Of a DNA stretch of 64,000 nt, positions 62,036 through 64,000 are shown piece after piece (position 1 is the first letter of the stretch; every line of letters begins with the position of its first letter). A program made the translations under genes and the position numbers. This stretch comes from Methylocapsa palsarum (GTDB taxonomy: Bacteria > Pseudomonadota > Alphaproteobacteria > Rhizobiales > Beijerinckiaceae), in the NCBI RefSeq assembly GCF_900114285.1, contig NZ_FOSN01000004.1, forward strand, positions 175,212 through 239,211. Direction: 5' to 3'. The notes beneath the pieces were generated by a model, which worked only from the letters and a program-made list of their open reading frames with translations, was not told the origin of the DNA and searched no databases.

Positions 62036-63333
62036 GATGCTTGATCGCCCAGCCGGAGAGACACCGAGCGGGCGTGGGCGTCCAGCCCTTCGGCCCGGCC
62101 AAGCGTCACAGCCGCGGGACCTAGGCGCGCGAGGCCGGCGGCGGAGCACTTCAATATTGTGGTTCTTTTCATAAAATCGAGCACACTAAGTCCCGAGGAA
62201 AACCGCGCCGACCTGGCCGTCGGAAGGACATGATTCGACCCCCCGACGTAATCGCCGATCGCCTCGGGCGTGTGTGCGCCGATGAAGATCGCGCCGGCAT
62301 TTTGAATCCCCTCGCTCAGCGATTCCGCATTCGCCGCCATGATTTCAAGGTGCTCCGGGGCGAGCTGGTTGGCTAGCGCGAGGCTGTCCTTGAGTTCCGG
62401 TACGACGATTACGGCGCCGAATTCGCTCCAGCTCGCCGCTGCGATCGCCTTTCGGGGCAGCGTCAAAAGCTGGCGCGCGACGGCTGCTTCAACGGCGTCG
62501 GCGAGCGCCGCGCTATCGGTGATGAGGATCGACTGGGCCGCCGCGTCGTGCTCGGCTTGAGCCAAGAGGTCCGCCGCAATCCATTCAGGTTCTGCGCTCG
62601 CGTCAGCAAGGATCAGAACTTCCGACGGGCCGGCGATCATGTCAATGCCAACGGTCCCGAAGACCCTCCGCTTGGCGGCCGCAACGTAAGCGTTCCCAGG
62701 GCCGACAATTTTTGCGACCGGCGAGATCGTCTGCGTGCCATAAGCCAGGGCCGCGATCGCCTGCGCGCCGCCGATCCTATAAATTTCGTCAACGCCCGCG
62801 AGTCTCGCCGCCGCAAAAACAAGCGGATTGATCTTCCCGTCGGGTGCCGGCACCACCATGACGACGCGCTTGACGCCCGCGACCTTGGCGGGCGCCGCAT
62901 TCATCAAGACGGAAGAAGGATAGCTCGCGGTCCCTCCAGGGACATAGAGGCCGACCGAGTCGATCGGCAACCAGCGCCAACCCAAATCGATGCCGAGGGA
63001 ATCGGTGAAACGCTCGTCCTTTGGTCGCTGCCGTTCGTGGAAGGCGACAATCCGGTCGCGGGCGAACCGGAGCGCGTCCAGCGCCTCCTGAGCACAGAGT
63101 TCGAGGGCCCGATCGATCTCCCATGTCGCCACCCGCAGGCCGACGCTCTCTAGATCCACCCGATCGAACGCCTTCGAATACGCCGCCAATGCAAGATCGC
63201 CTTTTGCGACGACGTCGGCGATGATCGCTTGAACCGCCTGATCAACATCCTCCGCCGACTCCCTCTTGGCTTGGAGGAGAGTTCTGAACGCTTCATTAAA
63301 ACCGGGGCTTCCCGCATCCAGCCGCACCGGCAT
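62032..63333 (-). CDS. hisD: Histidinol dehydrogenase
   Basis: 433 aa; AAGGAGG lies 7 nt before the ATG at 63333. Last two steps of histidine synthesis (histidinol to histidine, NAD, Zn). Conserved GGTASYPSSVLMNAAPAKVAG, IVGPGNAYVAAAK, DMIAGPSEVL, LLAQAEHD (zinc ligands) and NHVLPT. First gene of hisD-UPF0262-phosphatase. Confidence 0.97.
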   Translation of the reverse strand: MPVRLDAGSPGFNEAFRTLLQAKRESAEDVDQAVQAIIADVVAKGDLALAAYSKAFDRVDLESVGLRVATWEIDRALELCAQEALDALRFARDRIVAFHERQRPKDERFTDSLGIDLGWRWLPIDSVGLYVPGGTASYPSSVLMNAAPAKVAGVKRVVMVVPAPDGKINPLVFAAARLAGVDEIYRIGGAQAIAALAYGTQTISPVAKIVGPGNAYVAAAKRRVFGTVGIDMIAGPSEVLILADASAEPEWIAADLLAQAEHDAAAQSILITDSAALADAVEAAVARQLLTLPRKAIAAASWSEFGAVIVVPELKDSLALANQLAPEHLEIMAANAESLSEGIQNAGAIFIGAHTPEAIGDYVGGSNHVLPTARSARFSSGLSVLDFMKRTTILKCSAAGLARLGPAAVTLGRAEGLDAHARSVSLRLGDQAS

Positions 63334-63529
63334 GAAACGCCTCCTTGTGTTTGCAGATCCTCATTGGCCTTTTCTGTTACCCGTCCTCTCCAAGAGTGGC
63401 AATTGGCTTAAGGGTCCAATGCGCAAACTCAGGCGGTTCCCGTGCTGATCTTGGGCAAGCCGAAGGATCAAGGATCGGCCGGGGAACCTCTATTCACCCC
63501 ACAAGGCCAAATTGTCCGGAAAAATGGCA

Positions 63530-63576
63530 AAAAAAAAGCCCCTGCCCCGCAAAAGACGGGACAGGGGGCGCAATGT
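63530..63576. terminator. Bidirectional intrinsic terminator
   Basis: A stem of 10 pairs with one mismatch (CCCCTGcCCCG / CGGGaCAGGGG, 63539-63567) and a 7-nt loop has an A8 run on its left and T5 on its right, so it can act for either strand. It most likely ends the small minus-strand gene at 63664-63867 before hisD begins. Confidence 0.8.
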
Positions 63577-63663
63577 TTTTATTTTCTATTATTCGATTTA
63601 TTACATCGCAATACCATCACGTTGCACAGATTGATTCATATCAATAATTCTATATTCTTATTT

Positions 63664-63867
63664 TTATTTACTTTGCGCCCCCAACGCAGCCGTGAGATCG
63701 TCAATTTTTTGTTCCAGTCTCCTTATTTCTCGCTGAAGGTCGCTGATGCGCCTCTCATATCCCTCGATCAACAGACGAATCCGAGCGTCGATGAGTGCCG
63801 CCATGGGCGGTTGCCGGTTGATCAACGCGGTCGAAACCGTACCTATGACACCGATGACGGCGCCCAA
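63664..63867 (-). CDS. Small protein with hydrophobic N-terminus and coiled coil
   Basis: 67 aa from TTG 63867; no good ribosome binding site seen. A short hydrophobic stretch (AVIGVIGTVSTALI) precedes a charged heptad region, RISDLQREIRRLEQKIDDL. No family recognised. An intrinsic terminator sits about 90 bp downstream, which supports transcription of the strand. Confidence 0.45.
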   Translation of the reverse strand: MGAVIGVIGTVSTALINRQPPMAALIDARIRLLIEGYERRISDLQREIRRLEQKIDDLTAALGAQSK

Positions 63868-64000
63868 TCCGCCGGCGCCAAGGGTAGTCCAGATATCTCC
63901 ATTGCTTGTCCGTCGTCAGATGATTTGAGACAGTTTCAGGTTATTCGGAACGGAGGTTCTGGCTCATCGACATTAAAGGTTAAGCGGCCTGCAGTTGGTG

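Overview
The window reads as a chromosomal segment of a GC-rich alphaproteobacterium, most likely Hyphomicrobiales (Rhizobiales). The pointers are the hisD - UPF0262 - low-molecular-weight phosphatase order, the ileS-lspA-M16 peptidase run, the yajC-secD-secF-Mth938-squalene-synthase-like run, a phasin, a PmtA-like methyltransferase, an EcfG-type stress promoter, and a dispersed palindromic repeat of a kind common in that order. A molybdenum storage protein (mosAB) beside modABC suggests a diazotroph, possibly a Methylocystis- or Rhodopseudomonas-like organism. The genus cannot be fixed from this sequence alone. No rRNA, tRNA, CRISPR array, integrase or transposase was found.

Layout. 1-17.3 kb is mostly housekeeping on the minus strand: mutL (cut by the window edge), an inserted vapBC pair next to a repeat copy, two M16 peptidase genes, an exported protein, lspA, ileS, the NDUFAF6- and NDUFAF3-like genes, secF, secD, yajC, then a DUF815-type ATPase (plus) and dusA. 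17.8-23.7 kb is a czcCBA-type heavy-metal efflux operon led by a His/Cys-rich small membrane protein. 24-29.7 kb is a patchwork: hemerythrin, a phasin with a long coiled coil, an orphan photosynthetic reaction centre H subunit (puhA), an HU-like protein, an FmdB-like zinc ribbon and a secreted lipase. 30-33.4 kb is a phosphate group (DUF47/PhoU-like, pit, Nudix, pstS). 33.8-36.1 kb is a three-gene redox operon (Cys-cluster protein, group III truncated haemoglobin, luciferase-like flavin oxidoreductase).

37-44.1 kb is a molybdenum island: Mo-box-like palindrome, YqeB/EF2563-like protein, ModE-type HTH without MOP domains, a free TOBE/Mop protein on the opposite strand, modA, modB, modC, mosB, mosA and a hairpin. 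It should import molybdate and store it as polyoxomolybdate.

44.3-52.3 kb carries signalling and envelope genes: a PAS-GGDEF-EAL protein with a periplasmic binding protein, a VTT membrane protein, a Tat-exported PLP enzyme, and a Sel1-repeat protein with a degenerate GGDEF domain. 52.4-58.4 kb looks like a membrane-lipid island: TetR regulator, phosphatidylserine decarboxylase, membrane-anchored class III aminotransferase, Mpo1-like protein, PmtA-like methyltransferase and a GT4 glycosyltransferase. 58.8-63.9 kb holds an EcfG-promoted repeat peptide, trxB, gtrA, a third repeat copy, the phosphatase-UPF0262-hisD operon and a small coiled-coil gene bounded by a bidirectional terminator.

Best candidates for something undescribed are the molybdenum island (split ModE and YqeB-like partner), the lipid island, the orphan puhA, and the Cys-cluster/TrHb3/flavin operon.
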